From contig NZ_JACVPX010000005.1 in NCBI RefSeq assembly GCF_018881655.1, positions 1 through 64,000 on the forward strand: a stretch of 64,000 bases of DNA. The letters run 5' to 3'. The number at the start of each line of letters is the position of its first letter. Positions within the stretch are counted from its first letter, which is position 1. Shown here piece by piece: positions 55,604-64,000 of this stretch. Under the pieces are notes generated by a model. The model ran no database searches, was not told the DNA's origin, and saw nothing but the letters and a program-made list of their open reading frames with translations. This DNA is from Polynucleobacter sp. Tro8-14-1 (GTDB taxonomy: Bacteria > Pseudomonadota > Gammaproteobacteria > Burkholderiales > Burkholderiaceae). Position numbers and translations under genes: made by a program.

Positions 55604-56518
55604 ATGATGAAGCAACGCACCATCGCCACTCCGGTTAAGACCGTGGGGATTGGCTTGCACTCTGGTCGCAAGGTGACGATTTCTATCAAACCTGCGCCAG
55701 TAAATTCAGGGGTTCAGTTTGTTCGGGTGGATACATCTGAACAGTCAGTTGTGCCGGCAACCGCTTTAGCTGTATGTGACACAAGATTGGCTTCTGTTAT
55801 TCAGAAGGATGGTGTGCGTGTTTCTACAGTGGAACATCTGCTTTCAGCCTGTGCTGGTCTTGGTCTTGATAATTTATTGATAGAGCTTGACGGTGAGGAA
55901 GTGCCTATCATGGATGGTAGCGCCGCTTCATTCTTATTCCTAATTGAATCTGCTGGCATTGCAGAGCAAGATGCGCCACGTCAATTTGTAGTGATTAAAA
56001 AACCAGTAGAGGTTCGCGAGGGCGATAAGCTTGCGCGCTTAGAGCCATTCTTTGGGTTTAAGTTAGATTTCACGATTGACTTCAAGCACCCTGCGGTGGA
56101 TAAAACAGGTCAACGTTTTGTGGTTGATTTTGCAGAACAAGCCTACCGCAGTGAAATTGGTCGGGCGCGTACTTTTGGATTTGCGCATGAAGTTGAAGCA
56201 TTGCGCGAAATGGGATTGGCGCGTGGCGGTAGCTTGGATAACGCGATTGTTTTAGATGAGCACCGCATTTTGAATAACGAAGAACTTCGTTATGAAGACG
56301 AATTTGTGCGTCACAAAATATTAGATGCGATTGGCGATCTGTATCTCATCGGACACCCTATTGTGGGAGCTTATGTTGCAGAGAAATCTGGGCATGCTCT
56401 CAATAACGCACTTTTGCGGAAGCTTTTAGAAGACCCTAGCTCTTATGAAATCAGCTCCTTTGCTGAAAATAAGGCTCCAGGTGCCTACTCTCAAGAAAGT
56501 CAGCCCCTCTTTTTCTAA
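55604..56518 (+). CDS. lpxC: UDP-3-O-acyl-N-acetylglucosamine deacetylase
   Basis: Zinc enzyme for the committed step of lipid A synthesis. [12 protein letters not shown] opens the protein; zinc ligands are H78 in [14 protein letters not shown] and the later H and D in [15 protein letters not shown]; the catalytic glutamate is in the same region as H78. Length 304 aa is standard. Two consecutive ATG codons could serve as start. It is adjacent to the dcw region, as in many Proteobacteria. Confidence 0.97.
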   Translation: MMKQRTIATPVKTVGIGLHSGRKVTISIKPAPVNSGVQFVRVDTSEQSVVPATALAVCDTRLASVIQKDGVRVSTVEHLLSACAGLGLDNLLIELDGEEVPIMDGSAASFLFLIESAGIAEQDAPRQFVVIKKPVEVREGDKLARLEPFFGFKLDFTIDFKHPAVDKTGQRFVVDFAEQAYRSEIGRARTFGFAHEVEALREMGLARGGSLDNAIVLDEHRILNNEELRYEDEFVRHKILDAIGDLYLIGHPIVGAYVAEKSGHALNNALLRKLLEDPSSYEISSFAENKAPGAYSQESQPLFF

Positions 56519-56539
56519 GGGCGCTGAAGTAGTTTTGAG

Positions 56540-57037
56540 CTACTTTGGTTTATTTTTCAGCAGTTTCTCAATGGAGGAGCGTAAACCAGAGTCTGGCCCT
56601 AACTTCTCCAATAACGATTCCCAGGATTTTTTGGCAACCTCATTTAATCCTCTTGGCTTTTCACGCTGATCTTGGCGAGGTTTAACTTCCCAGCTGGGTG
56701 GAGCGGGTTTAACTCGTACTTTGATTGCCTTACAAGGTAGCCCAGATTTACCTAACTCATTGATTAAACTGGGTAATATTTGCTGTAAGCGGCTGGCAAT
56801 GCTGGCGCTACTGACCAGTAAAAATAGCTCATCTTGCGAGCCAGAACGCCAACCAGCTTCAATTTTTGGGCTCAGATGGTCTAAATCAAGCTTCGTTAGG
56901 GCTGAGTTAATGGTTGTCTTGAGTTTGGCTAGATCTTCGGTTTTAGCCAAAATTCCCCCAAGACCATCAGATTCACGTAGGTAATCCATCCAGTCGTGAG
57001 CTGTGGGCTTGCGGGATGATTTAGGGCTAAAGTTCAT
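56540..57037 (-). CDS. DciA-like DUF721 protein
   Basis: Predicted DNA replication-associated protein. DUF721 proteins include DciA, the ancestral loader of the DnaB helicase. The N-terminal part has AHDWMDYLRESDGLGGILAK and a K-homology-like region LDHLSPKIEAGWRSG...LFLLVSSASIASRLQQILPSL; the C-terminal tail is basic and proline-rich. I prefer the ATG at 57037 (MNFSPKSSRK, 165 aa) over the TTG used in the track. The location between lpxC and secA is typical for this family. It is divergent from secA. Confidence 0.75.
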   Translation of the reverse strand: MNFSPKSSRKPTAHDWMDYLRESDGLGGILAKTEDLAKLKTTINSALTKLDLDHLSPKIEAGWRSGSQDELFLLVSSASIASRLQQILPSLINELGKSGLPCKAIKVRVKPAPPSWEVKPRQDQREKPRGLNEVAKKSWESLLEKLGPDSGLRSSIEKLLKNKPK

Positions 57038-57091
57038 AAAAAATGGGGTTGCGGGTGATAAACTCAAGGACTTAATTTTCTTCAATATCCC

Positions 57092-59857
57092 ATGGTAATC
57101 GGTCTTCTTAAAACCCTGGTCGGCAGTCGTAACGACCGCCTCTTAAAACAGTATCGCAAAGTCGTTGCTAAGGTCGCCACTTTTGAGGCGAGCCTGCAAT
57201 CTTTGGATGATTCTGCACTTGCTGCAAAAACTGCAGAATTCAAGTCACGCCTTGCCGCTGGAGAGTCCTTAGATGACATCGCTGCGGAAGCATTTGCGGT
57301 AGTTCGAGAGGCTAGCACGCGCGTTATGAAGATGCGCCACTTTGATGCGCAGATTTTGGGTGGCTTGGCTTTGCATCAAGGCAAGATTGCCGAGATGGGT
57401 ACAGGCGAAGGAAAAACCCTAACAGCTACTCTTCCAGTCTATTTGAATGCTTTGGCTGGTAAAGGTGTTCATGTTGTTACGGTGAATGATTATTTAGCAC
57501 AGCGTGATGCCGAATGGATGTCGAAGTTGTATAACTTCCTGGGCATGAAGGTGGGTGTGAACCTATCTCAAATGGACCACACTACTAAGCAAGAGGCTTA
57601 TGCCGCTGATATTACTTACGGCACCAATAACGAATTTGGCTTCGATTACTTACGCGACAACATGGTTCAGGATTTGGATCAGCGCGTGCAACGTGGTTTA
57701 GCTTATGCGATCGTTGATGAAGTCGACTCCATTCTGATTGATGAGGCTCGTACTCCATTAATCATTTCTGGTCAGGCTGAAGATCACACTGATCTCTATA
57801 TCAAAATTAATGCTCTGCCATCATATTTAGAACGTCAAATTGGCGAAGAGAAGGCAGATGGTACGGGTGTTGAGAAGCCAGGTGACTACTGGGTAGATGA
57901 GAAGTCTCAGCAGGTTTATTTGACCGAACAAGGTCATGACAAGGCTGAGTCTATATTGGTTCAATTGGGCGCGCTCAATGATGGTGACTCTCTTTATGCG
58001 CCGCAAAATATTACTTTGATGCATCACGTTTATGCTGCTCTGCGCGCACACACGCTCTATCACCGCGATCAACAATACGTTGTTCAGGGTGGCGAAGTCA
58101 TCATCGTAGATGAATTTACAGGTCGTTTGATGCAAGGTCGTCGTTGGTCTGATGGATTGCATCAGGCTGTAGAAGCTAAAGAGGGTGTGCAGATTCAGAA
58201 TGAGAATCAAACTTTAGCGACGATTACTTTCCAAAATTATTTCCGCATGTATGGCAAGTTAGCCGGTATGACTGGTACTGCCGATACTGAGGCGTATGAA
58301 TTTAAAGAAATCTACAACTTAGAAACAGTTGTGATTCCGCCAAATCGTATTAGCCAAAGAAAAGATAAGCAAGATCAGATCTATAAGTCATCTCGCGAAC
58401 GCTATGACGCGGTGATTAAAGATATCGAAGATTGTTATGAACGTGGCCAGCCAGTATTAGTTGGTACCACTTCGATTGAAAACTCTGAGTTGATTGCGAA
58501 TCTATTAGATCAGCGCAAATTACCGCACCAAGTTTTAAATGCAAAACAGCATGCTCGTGAAGCAGAAATTATTGCTCAAGCTGGTCGCCCAAAAATGATC
58601 ACGATTGCTACTAATATGGCAGGCCGTGGTACTGATATCGTGCTTGGCGGCAACGTCGGCAAGCAGTCTTCTTTGATTGAGGCTGACGGCGCACTAGCTG
58701 ATCCTGATAAAGCAGCCAAAATTAAGCAGTTGCAGGATGAGTGGCAAAGTATTCATGACCAAGTACTTGCTGCGGGTGGTTTACATATCATTGGCACCGA
58801 GCGACACGAGAGTCGTCGTATCGATAACCAGTTAAGAGGCCGTTCGGGCCGCCAGGGTGATCCTGGCTCCTCCCGCTTCTACCTTTCATTGGATGATCCG
58901 CTGCTACGCATATTTGCAGGCGATCGTTTACGTTCCGTCATGGAGCGTCTCAAGATGCCCGATGGTGAGCCGATTGAGGCGGGTATGGTGACGCGCTCTA
59001 TTGAGTCTGCTCAACGCAAAGTTGAAGGCCGCAACTTCGATATTCGTAAGCAATTGCTGGAATATGACAACGTTGCCAATGATCAGCGTAAAGAAACTTA
59101 CCGCCTCAGAAATGAAGTGCTTGAGAGTGCTGATATTGGCGAGTTAATTGCTAATTTGCGCGAAGATGTTTTGCGTTCCGTTTCCTCAGTTTATGTTCCT
59201 CTGGAGTCTATGGAAGAGCAGTGGGACCTAGTTGGACTGGAAAACGTTTTAGCCAGTGAGTGGGGTCTTGAACTTGACCTCAGAAATTGGGTTGAAGGTG
59301 CCGAGACTGTAGATGATGCAGAAATCGTTGATCGTGTATTGCAGGCCGCTAAGGAAGCTTATGATGCAAAGGTCGAACTCTCTGGGCGTGAATCTTTTGC
59401 AGGCTTTGAGCGCTCCGTGCTTCTGTATAGCTTGGATAGTCACTGGCGTGAGCACTTGGCTGCTTTGGATCATTTGCGGCAGGGTATTCATTTGCGCGGG
59501 TATGCGCAAAAAGATCCTAAGCAAGAATATCGTCGTGAAGCATTTGAGCTGTATGGTGAATTGCTCAATGTCATCAAAAATGACGTTGTGAAAAACATCA
59601 TGACGGTTCAGATTAGGAGCTCAAGCGAGTTAGATCAGGCTTCGGAATCTATGAATGAGGACCTGGCAAAGCTTTCAGATGTTCAGTATCAACATGCTGA
59701 CGCCGATAAGGAAGTAGCGGGCTCAACGGGTGATCGTGGCGCTGCAGTGGATATTCAGCCAGCCCCTCTTCGCGCAGGTCCAAAGGTAGGTCGCAACGAT
59801 CCCTGCACTTGCGGTAGCGGAAAGAAGTATAAAAACTGCCACGGCGCCTTAGCTTAG
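57092..59857 (+). CDS. secA: Preprotein translocase ATPase SecA
   Basis: Motor that pushes preproteins through Sec[22 protein letters not shown] is the usual start; the Walker A loop is [14 protein letters not shown] (about 102-115), with [19 protein letters not shown] and [15 protein letters not shown] as further helicase motifs. The C-terminal zinc finger [16 protein letters not shown] binds SecB and phospholipid. Length 921 aa is normal. No secM leader is seen. A probable terminator follows. Confidence 0.98.
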   Translation: MVIGLLKTLVGSRNDRLLKQYRKVVAKVATFEASLQSLDDSALAAKTAEFKSRLAAGESLDDIAAEAFAVVREASTRVMKMRHFDAQILGGLALHQGKIAEMGTGEGKTLTATLPVYLNALAGKGVHVVTVNDYLAQRDAEWMSKLYNFLGMKVGVNLSQMDHTTKQEAYAADITYGTNNEFGFDYLRDNMVQDLDQRVQRGLAYAIVDEVDSILIDEARTPLIISGQAEDHTDLYIKINALPSYLERQIGEEKADGTGVEKPGDYWVDEKSQQVYLTEQGHDKAESILVQLGALNDGDSLYAPQNITLMHHVYAALRAHTLYHRDQQYVVQGGEVIIVDEFTGRLMQGRRWSDGLHQAVEAKEGVQIQNENQTLATITFQNYFRMYGKLAGMTGTADTEAYEFKEIYNLETVVIPPNRISQRKDKQDQIYKSSRERYDAVIKDIEDCYERGQPVLVGTTSIENSELIANLLDQRKLPHQVLNAKQHAREAEIIAQAGRPKMITIATNMAGRGTDIVLGGNVGKQSSLIEADGALADPDKAAKIKQLQDEWQSIHDQVLAAGGLHIIGTERHESRRIDNQLRGRSGRQGDPGSSRFYLSLDDPLLRIFAGDRLRSVMERLKMPDGEPIEAGMVTRSIESAQRKVEGRNFDIRKQLLEYDNVANDQRKETYRLRNEVLESADIGELIANLREDVLRSVSSVYVPLESMEEQWDLVGLENVLASEWGLELDLRNWVEGAETVDDAEIVDRVLQAAKEAYDAKVELSGRESFAGFERSVLLYSLDSHWREHLAALDHLRQGIHLRGYAQKDPKQEYRREAFELYGELLNVIKNDVVKNIMTVQIRSSSELDQASESMNEDLAKLSDVQYQHADADKEVAGSTGDRGAAVDIQPAPLRAGPKVGRNDPCTCGSGKKYKNCHGALA

Positions 59858-59884
59858 ATTTTTAATCTTCACGCGACACTACTT

Positions 59885-59914
59885 AAATGGCTCAGATTTA
59901 TCTGGGCCATTTTT
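59885..59914 (+). terminator. Intrinsic terminator after secA
   Basis: AAATGGCTCAGA and TCTGGGCCATTT pair over 12 positions with one mismatch around a TTTA loop, followed by a T-run. Confidence 0.75.
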
Positions 59915-60030
59915 CTTAGTAGAATCCCTAATAATTTAATACCCCTAGAGACCCTGAGATCTGTCATGATTTGTAGGCGCAAAAATATTTGCTTTGTCTG
60001 CAAAATCTTAAATTTAAATAAGGGGGCGTT

Positions 60031-60489
60031 ATGACCGTGTCTTTTACTCTCAATGGTGAAGCTGTTAATTTCGATGGGGATCCTGAAACGCCAATTCTCT
60101 GGGTCTTACGAGACCATTTAGATATCACGAGTCCAAAGTATGGCTGTGGCGCAGGACTTTGTGGTGCCTGTACAGTTCATCTAGAAGGTGCTGCTATCCG
60201 TTCTTGCTCCACCCCTATATCTGCTGCAGGCGGTAAGTCGGTTACCACTCTCGAGGGTTTAACGGCAAAAGTTGGGAAAGCACTTCAAGACGCTTGGATC
60301 GAGTTTGATGTGCCTCAGTGTGGATATTGTCAAACTGGGCAAATGATGTCTGCAGCCGATTTATTGGCAAAGAAAAAACAGCCTAGTAGTGATGATATTA
60401 AAAATGCCATGAGCGGCAATATTTGTCGCTGCGGTACCTATTCTCGTATCGAAAAAGCAGTCAAACGCGCTGCAGATAAATTGGCATAA
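60031..60489 (+). CDS. (2Fe-2S)-binding subunit of a molybdenum hydroxylase
   Basis: Small electron-transfer subunit of the xanthine oxidase family, isoquinoline 1-oxidoreductase alpha (IorA) type. The plant-ferredoxin-type cluster ligands are in YGCGAGLCGACTVHL (about 37-51), and the second cluster ligands are in CGYCQTGQM and GNICRCGTYSRI. Length 152 aa is standard. A strong AAGGGGGCG precedes the ATG. The large subunit gene follows after 14 bases. Confidence 0.94.
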   Translation: MTVSFTLNGEAVNFDGDPETPILWVLRDHLDITSPKYGCGAGLCGACTVHLEGAAIRSCSTPISAAGGKSVTTLEGLTAKVGKALQDAWIEFDVPQCGYCQTGQMMSAADLLAKKKQPSSDDIKNAMSGNICRCGTYSRIEKAVKRAADKLA

Positions 60490-60503
60490 AGGGTAAAGAT
60501 CAT

Positions 60504-62627
60504 ATGAAAAATCAATCTTTAAAAAGCAACAGCCGTCGTCAATTTATTCAGCAAAGTGCCGTTCTTGGCGGTGCCTTTGTTATCGGGATGCATCTGCCGC
60601 TGGCAAGTGAAGCTGCTGTAGGGGATGCGGCAAAGCCTGCTTTAGCAAACGCTTGGGTAAAAATTACCCCGGATAATCAAATTACGCTTATTTGTGCTCG
60701 CTCAGAGATGGGTCAGGACGTATATACCTCTTTACCAGCTTTGCTAGCCGAGGAATTAAATTTACCCCTCTCAATGATTCAGGTGCAGATTGCTGGAGTT
60801 GCCCCTGTTTACATCAATGCGATGTTGGGTGGTCAAATTACCGGCGGCTCAACTTCAGTACGCGAAGCCTTTGATAAGTTAAGAACTGCCGGAGCCGCAA
60901 CTCGTACTGTCTTAGTTCAGGCCGCTGCTCAACGTTGGAATGTTGCAGCTGCCGACTGTAAGGCTATGAATGGAAAAGTAACGCATGCTAGTGGTAAGTC
61001 AGCCACGTATGGTGAGCTAGCTGCTGATGCTGCTAAGTTACCCCTTCCAGAAAAGCCGGCCCTGAAATCGCCAGCGAACTTTATGGTGATTGGCAAAGAA
61101 TCGATGCGCCGTTTGGATACGCCAAGTAAGGTTGCCGGCAAAGCAGTTTATGGAATTGACGTCAAGATTCCGGGTATGGCAATTGCATCCTTAGCGCAAT
61201 GCCCTGTTATTGGAGGTACGCCTACATCCTTTGATGCTTCCGCTGCAATGAAGGTATCTGGAGTAATTAAAGTTGTCCAGATTTCGGATGGTGTTGCAGT
61301 ATTAGCTAAAGACTTTTATACCGCGCGCAAAGGTAGAGATGCCCTGAAGATTGCCTGGAACGAAGGGTCTAATGCCAACCTGAGCAATGCGGTTGTTCGT
61401 AAGTCATTGGAGGATGGTTTATCTAAAAAAGGGGCTGTGATTAAAACAGTGGGTGATTCCAATGCTGTCGTTGCAAATGGCAAGCCGCTGAGCGCCCAAT
61501 ACTTTTTGCCGTACTTGGCCCATTCCACCATGGAGCCTGTGAACTGTTCTGCCGATGTATCTAATGGCAAGTGCAGAATTATTGGGCCAATTCAGTTTCA
61601 GCAAGGTGGGCAGGCTGTGGCTGCAGCTGCGGCCGGCGTTAAGCCAGAAGATGTCACTATTGAAACCACCTTTCTGGGCGGTGGATTTGGCCGTAAATTG
61701 GAGCTGGACTTTATTCGTCAGGCCGCTGAAATTTCTAAAGCAGCTGGCATGCCAGTCAAGATGCTCTGGACCAAGGAAGATGACATTACTCATGACTTCT
61801 ATCGTCCTATGAGTATTCATAAAGTGGATGGAGTCTTGGGTGCTAATGGTCAGCTGGCTTCCTTGAAAGCCAAAATGGTTTCTCAGTCAGTGACAGCACG
61901 AGCCTTTCCTGGTTTTGTGAAGGATGGTTTTGATCCATTCATGGTGGAGGGCTCCAACAATATTACTTATGAAATACCTAATCTAGAAATTACTAATGTG
62001 ATTACGGATACCGGACTTCGAGTGGGTTATTGGCGCTCAGTCAGTAATGCGTTAAATGCTTTTGCAATTGAGAGTTTTGTAGATGAGGCCGCTAAAGCCG
62101 CTGGCAAAGATCCTGTTGCGTATCGGATGGCATCTTTAGGCAAGCACCCACGAGCAAAGGCTGTTCTTGAGTTGGCAGTGAAAAAGTCTGGATACATTCC
62201 TGGTAGTAAGCGTTTTGGTGTTGCACAGATGGAGTGTTATGACACCTATTCTGCTTGCATACTTGAATTAGATTCTGCGGCTAAAGAGACCAAGGTTAAG
62301 AAAATTACGTTTGTTTCTGATTGCGGAATTACAGTGCATCCTGATCAAGCAAGGGCACAGCTCACTGGTGGCGTGATCTACGGCTTGAGCGCAGCCTTGA
62401 GCAATGAAATCACGATTGAGAATGGCCGGGTTCAGCAGAACAACTTCAATAACTACCCTAGCTTGAGACAAAATCAAGTGCCAGTAGTTGAGGTGCATTT
62501 GGTGCCAAGTCAGGAGAAGCCGGGTGGTTTGGGTGAGGTTGGAGTGCCTTTAGTGGCCCCAGCTCTAGTAAATGCAATCGCCGCAGCAACTGGCAAGCGG
62601 ATTCGGGAGTTGCCAATCAAGGCATAG
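60504..62627 (+). CDS. Molybdopterin-binding subunit of an IorB-type hydroxylase (Tat substrate)
   Basis: Large catalytic subunit of the isoquinoline oxidoreductase/aldehyde dehydrogenase branch of the xanthine oxidase family. An N-terminal Tat signal is seen: NSRRQFIQQSAVLGGAFVIG. Family segments include GQDVYTSLPALLAEELN, AQYFLPYLAHSTMEPVNC, TTFLGGGFGRKLELDF and PGGLGEVGVPLVAPAL near the end, carrying the glutamate that deprotonates the Mo ligand. Length 707 aa fits IorB. There is no FAD subunit, so electrons probably go to a cytochrome c. Substrate unknown. Confidence 0.9.
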   Translation: MKNQSLKSNSRRQFIQQSAVLGGAFVIGMHLPLASEAAVGDAAKPALANAWVKITPDNQITLICARSEMGQDVYTSLPALLAEELNLPLSMIQVQIAGVAPVYINAMLGGQITGGSTSVREAFDKLRTAGAATRTVLVQAAAQRWNVAAADCKAMNGKVTHASGKSATYGELAADAAKLPLPEKPALKSPANFMVIGKESMRRLDTPSKVAGKAVYGIDVKIPGMAIASLAQCPVIGGTPTSFDASAAMKVSGVIKVVQISDGVAVLAKDFYTARKGRDALKIAWNEGSNANLSNAVVRKSLEDGLSKKGAVIKTVGDSNAVVANGKPLSAQYFLPYLAHSTMEPVNCSADVSNGKCRIIGPIQFQQGGQAVAAAAAGVKPEDVTIETTFLGGGFGRKLELDFIRQAAEISKAAGMPVKMLWTKEDDITHDFYRPMSIHKVDGVLGANGQLASLKAKMVSQSVTARAFPGFVKDGFDPFMVEGSNNITYEIPNLEITNVITDTGLRVGYWRSVSNALNAFAIESFVDEAAKAAGKDPVAYRMASLGKHPRAKAVLELAVKKSGYIPGSKRFGVAQMECYDTYSACILELDSAAKETKVKKITFVSDCGITVHPDQARAQLTGGVIYGLSAALSNEITIENGRVQQNNFNNYPSLRQNQVPVVEVHLVPSQEKPGGLGEVGVPLVAPALVNAIAAATGKRIRELPIKA

Positions 62628-62648
62628 TATCTGTAATGGGGTTTAACC

Positions 62649-62682
62649 AATAAAGCGCGCCTAGAAGGTGCGCTTTATTTTT
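62649..62682 (+). terminator. Intrinsic terminator after the molybdenum hydroxylase genes
   Basis: AATAAAGCGC and GCGCTTTATT make a perfect 10-bp stem with an 11-base loop, followed by TTT. Confidence 0.85.
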
Positions 62683-62707
62683 GAGCCTCATCTACAATTA
62701 TCAGACT

Positions 62708-63943
62708 ATGACTGTTAACTTACCCCTCCCCCAAAAAGCCGAACTAAAGCCTATTAAAGGTTTTGAGATGGGCATCGCCGAAGCTGGTATTAAGAAGGCA
62801 AATCGTAAAGATTTATTGGTAATGACTTTAGCGCCTGGTTCCCAGGTTGCTGGCGTTTTTACTCTAAATCGTTTTTGCGCTGCTCCAGTACAAGTTTGTC
62901 GCGAGCATTTGGCACAAGAGGGTCGAAATGGTGAAATTCGAGCTCTGGTGGTGAATACCGGCAATGCTAATGCTGGGACTGGTGCATCTGGCATGAAGCA
63001 TGCCTTAGAAACCTGCGCAGCTTTGGCTAAGGATCTGAAGATTCATCCAGAGCAGATTCTGCCTTTTTCAACCGGCGTGATTCTTGAGCCGCTCCCGATT
63101 GAGAAAATTATTAGCGCTTTGCCAAGGGCGGTGGCAAACCTTAGCGATGACAATTGGTTTGATGCGGCTGAAGCCATTATGACCACGGATACTCAGCCTA
63201 AAGCCACTTCAGCAACTCTACAAACACCTGCAGGAATGGTGACTATTACTGGTATCTGTAAGGGCGCTGGCATGATTCACCCCAATATGGCAACCATGCT
63301 GGGATTTATTGCTACTGATGCTGGATTTGCACCTGGCCTATTGAGTGGTCTTACTCGTGAGATAGCGGATCTTTCATTTAATGCGATCACTATTGATGGT
63401 GATACATCCACTAATGACTCTTTCATCATTATGGCGACGGGTCAGTCATCAGTGCAAATTCAATCGGCGAACGATCCTAGTTATGTGATCCTACGAGATG
63501 CATTAATTGCACTAGCTAGAAAGCTGGCGCAAATGATTGTGCGCGATGGCGAAGGGGCAACCAAATTTATGACGATCGAAGTGCTTGGTGGAAAGACTTC
63601 TGAGGAGTGCCGCTTGGTTGCTAAGGCAGTTGCCCATTCCCCTTTAGTAAAAACTGCTTTCTTCGCTAGCGACCCTAATTTAGGCCGCATCCTGGCAGCG
63701 ATTGGCTATGCGGGTATCGCTGATTTAGATGTGAATCGCGTACAAATGTGGCTAGGAGATGTTTGGGTTGCTAAAAATGGTGGACGCAACCCTGACTATC
63801 TCGAGGCTGATGGTCAGAGGGTCATGCAGGCTCCAGAAATTACCGTCAAGATTGACTTGGGTCGCGGCAACGCTACACAAACTATGTGGACTTGTGACTT
63901 GTCGCATGACTATGTATCTATTAATGCAGATTACCGCTCATAA
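62708..63943 (+). CDS. argJ: Bifunctional ornithine acetyltransferase / N-acetylglutamate synthase
   Basis: Transfers the acetyl group from N-acetylornithine to glutamate in the cyclic arginine pathway. The proenzyme cuts itself in [18 protein letters not shown] before the threonine that becomes the nucleophile of the beta chain. Other signatures: [22 protein letters not shown] and [11 protein letters not shown] start at the ATG at 62708 (MTVNLPLPQ, 411 aa); the track used an upstream TTG. Whether it is mono- or bifunctional cannot be told from the sequence. Confidence 0.96.
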   Translation: MTVNLPLPQKAELKPIKGFEMGIAEAGIKKANRKDLLVMTLAPGSQVAGVFTLNRFCAAPVQVCREHLAQEGRNGEIRALVVNTGNANAGTGASGMKHALETCAALAKDLKIHPEQILPFSTGVILEPLPIEKIISALPRAVANLSDDNWFDAAEAIMTTDTQPKATSATLQTPAGMVTITGICKGAGMIHPNMATMLGFIATDAGFAPGLLSGLTREIADLSFNAITIDGDTSTNDSFIIMATGQSSVQIQSANDPSYVILRDALIALARKLAQMIVRDGEGATKFMTIEVLGGKTSEECRLVAKAVAHSPLVKTAFFASDPNLGRILAAIGYAGIADLDVNRVQMWLGDVWVAKNGGRNPDYLEADGQRVMQAPEITVKIDLGRGNATQTMWTCDLSHDYVSINADYRS

Positions 63944-63958
63944 AAGACTATCCGAAAT

Positions 63959-64000
63959 ATGAATGAAAAATTAGACCGTCTTTTAGACCATCTTGACACT
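63959..64000 (+). CDS. Start of a CDS cut by the window edge (possible DUF815 ATPase)
   Basis: Fourteen codons are visible: MNEKLDRLLDHLDT. In relatives, argJ is often followed by a DUF815 P-loop ATPase whose N-terminus is helical in this way. The visible part is too short to confirm this. Confidence 0.4.
   Translation, partial: MNEKLDRLLDHLDT

Noticed and set aside
57827-58210. 127-codon antisense ORF inside secA
   Set aside because: Shadow of secA; no context or known domain.
61419-61820. 133-codon antisense ORF inside the IorB-type gene
   Set aside because: Shadow of the molybdenum hydroxylase gene.
1-64000. CRISPR array, insertion sequence, integrase or prophage genes
   Set aside because: No regularly spaced repeats, transposase, recombinase or phage structural proteins were found among the ORFs; the only mobile-element trace is the tRNA scar.

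Overview
The window looks like a low-GC member of the Burkholderiaceae, most likely Polynucleobacter or a close relative. This rests on gene order and protein character, not on a database search. Supporting signs are the hemA-prfA-prmC-grxD operon, a complete betaproteobacterial dcw cluster that lacks murB, separate TrpE, TrpG, TrpD and TrpC proteins, a phasin, small intergenic gaps and moderate AT-richness.

Region 1 to about 8,400 has an accessory character. It holds a methyltransferase, a secreted CHRD protein, a DsbA-like protein with a single-Cys motif, a Coq7-family di-iron protein, an Rrf2-like regulator without a cysteine cluster, a run of very small ORFs with good ribosome binding sites, a decayed CHRD copy, and the stress pair Ohr and Dps. 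It ends with an XRE regulator divergent from a GSU2403-type nucleotidyltransferase-fold protein. The right edge is marked by the 3' part of a degenerate tRNA-Thr(UGU) followed by a terminator, which looks like an integration scar.

From about 8,400 to 37,165 the content is mostly housekeeping. It includes an acyltransferase, an MHS-type MFS transporter, a phasin, rmuC, grxD-prmC-prfA-hemA, ung, an M61 peptidase, dsbC, a UbiH-type hydroxylase, ychF, rpe-trpEGDC, apaG, mltA, an enoyl-CoA hydratase, an M20 amidohydrolase, the biotin genes bioA-bioF-bioD with bioB divergent, and the ubiquinone hydroxylase coq7.

From 37,200 to 54,950 runs the dcw cluster: mraZ, rsmH, ftsL, ftsI, murE, murF, mraY, murD, ftsW, murG, murC, ddl, ftsQ, ftsA, ftsZ. 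Most genes overlap by a few bases, so one long transcript that builds lipid II and the divisome is likely. It begins behind three MraZ repeats at exact 10-base spacing. A near-perfect LexA box sits about 215 bases upstream of mraZ with no obvious SOS gene beside it. After ftsZ come a peroxiredoxin, lpxC, a DciA-like gene and secA.

The right end carries a two-subunit, Tat-exported molybdenum hydroxylase of the isoquinoline oxidoreductase type, argJ, and the first codons of another gene.

I found no CRISPR array, insertion sequence, integrase or rRNA. The best candidates for something less described are the XRE/nucleotidyltransferase pair with its two palindromes, the orphan LexA box before the dcw cluster, the GC-rich structured element between ftsZ and the peroxiredoxin gene, and the small-protein run at 3.3 to 4.7 kb.
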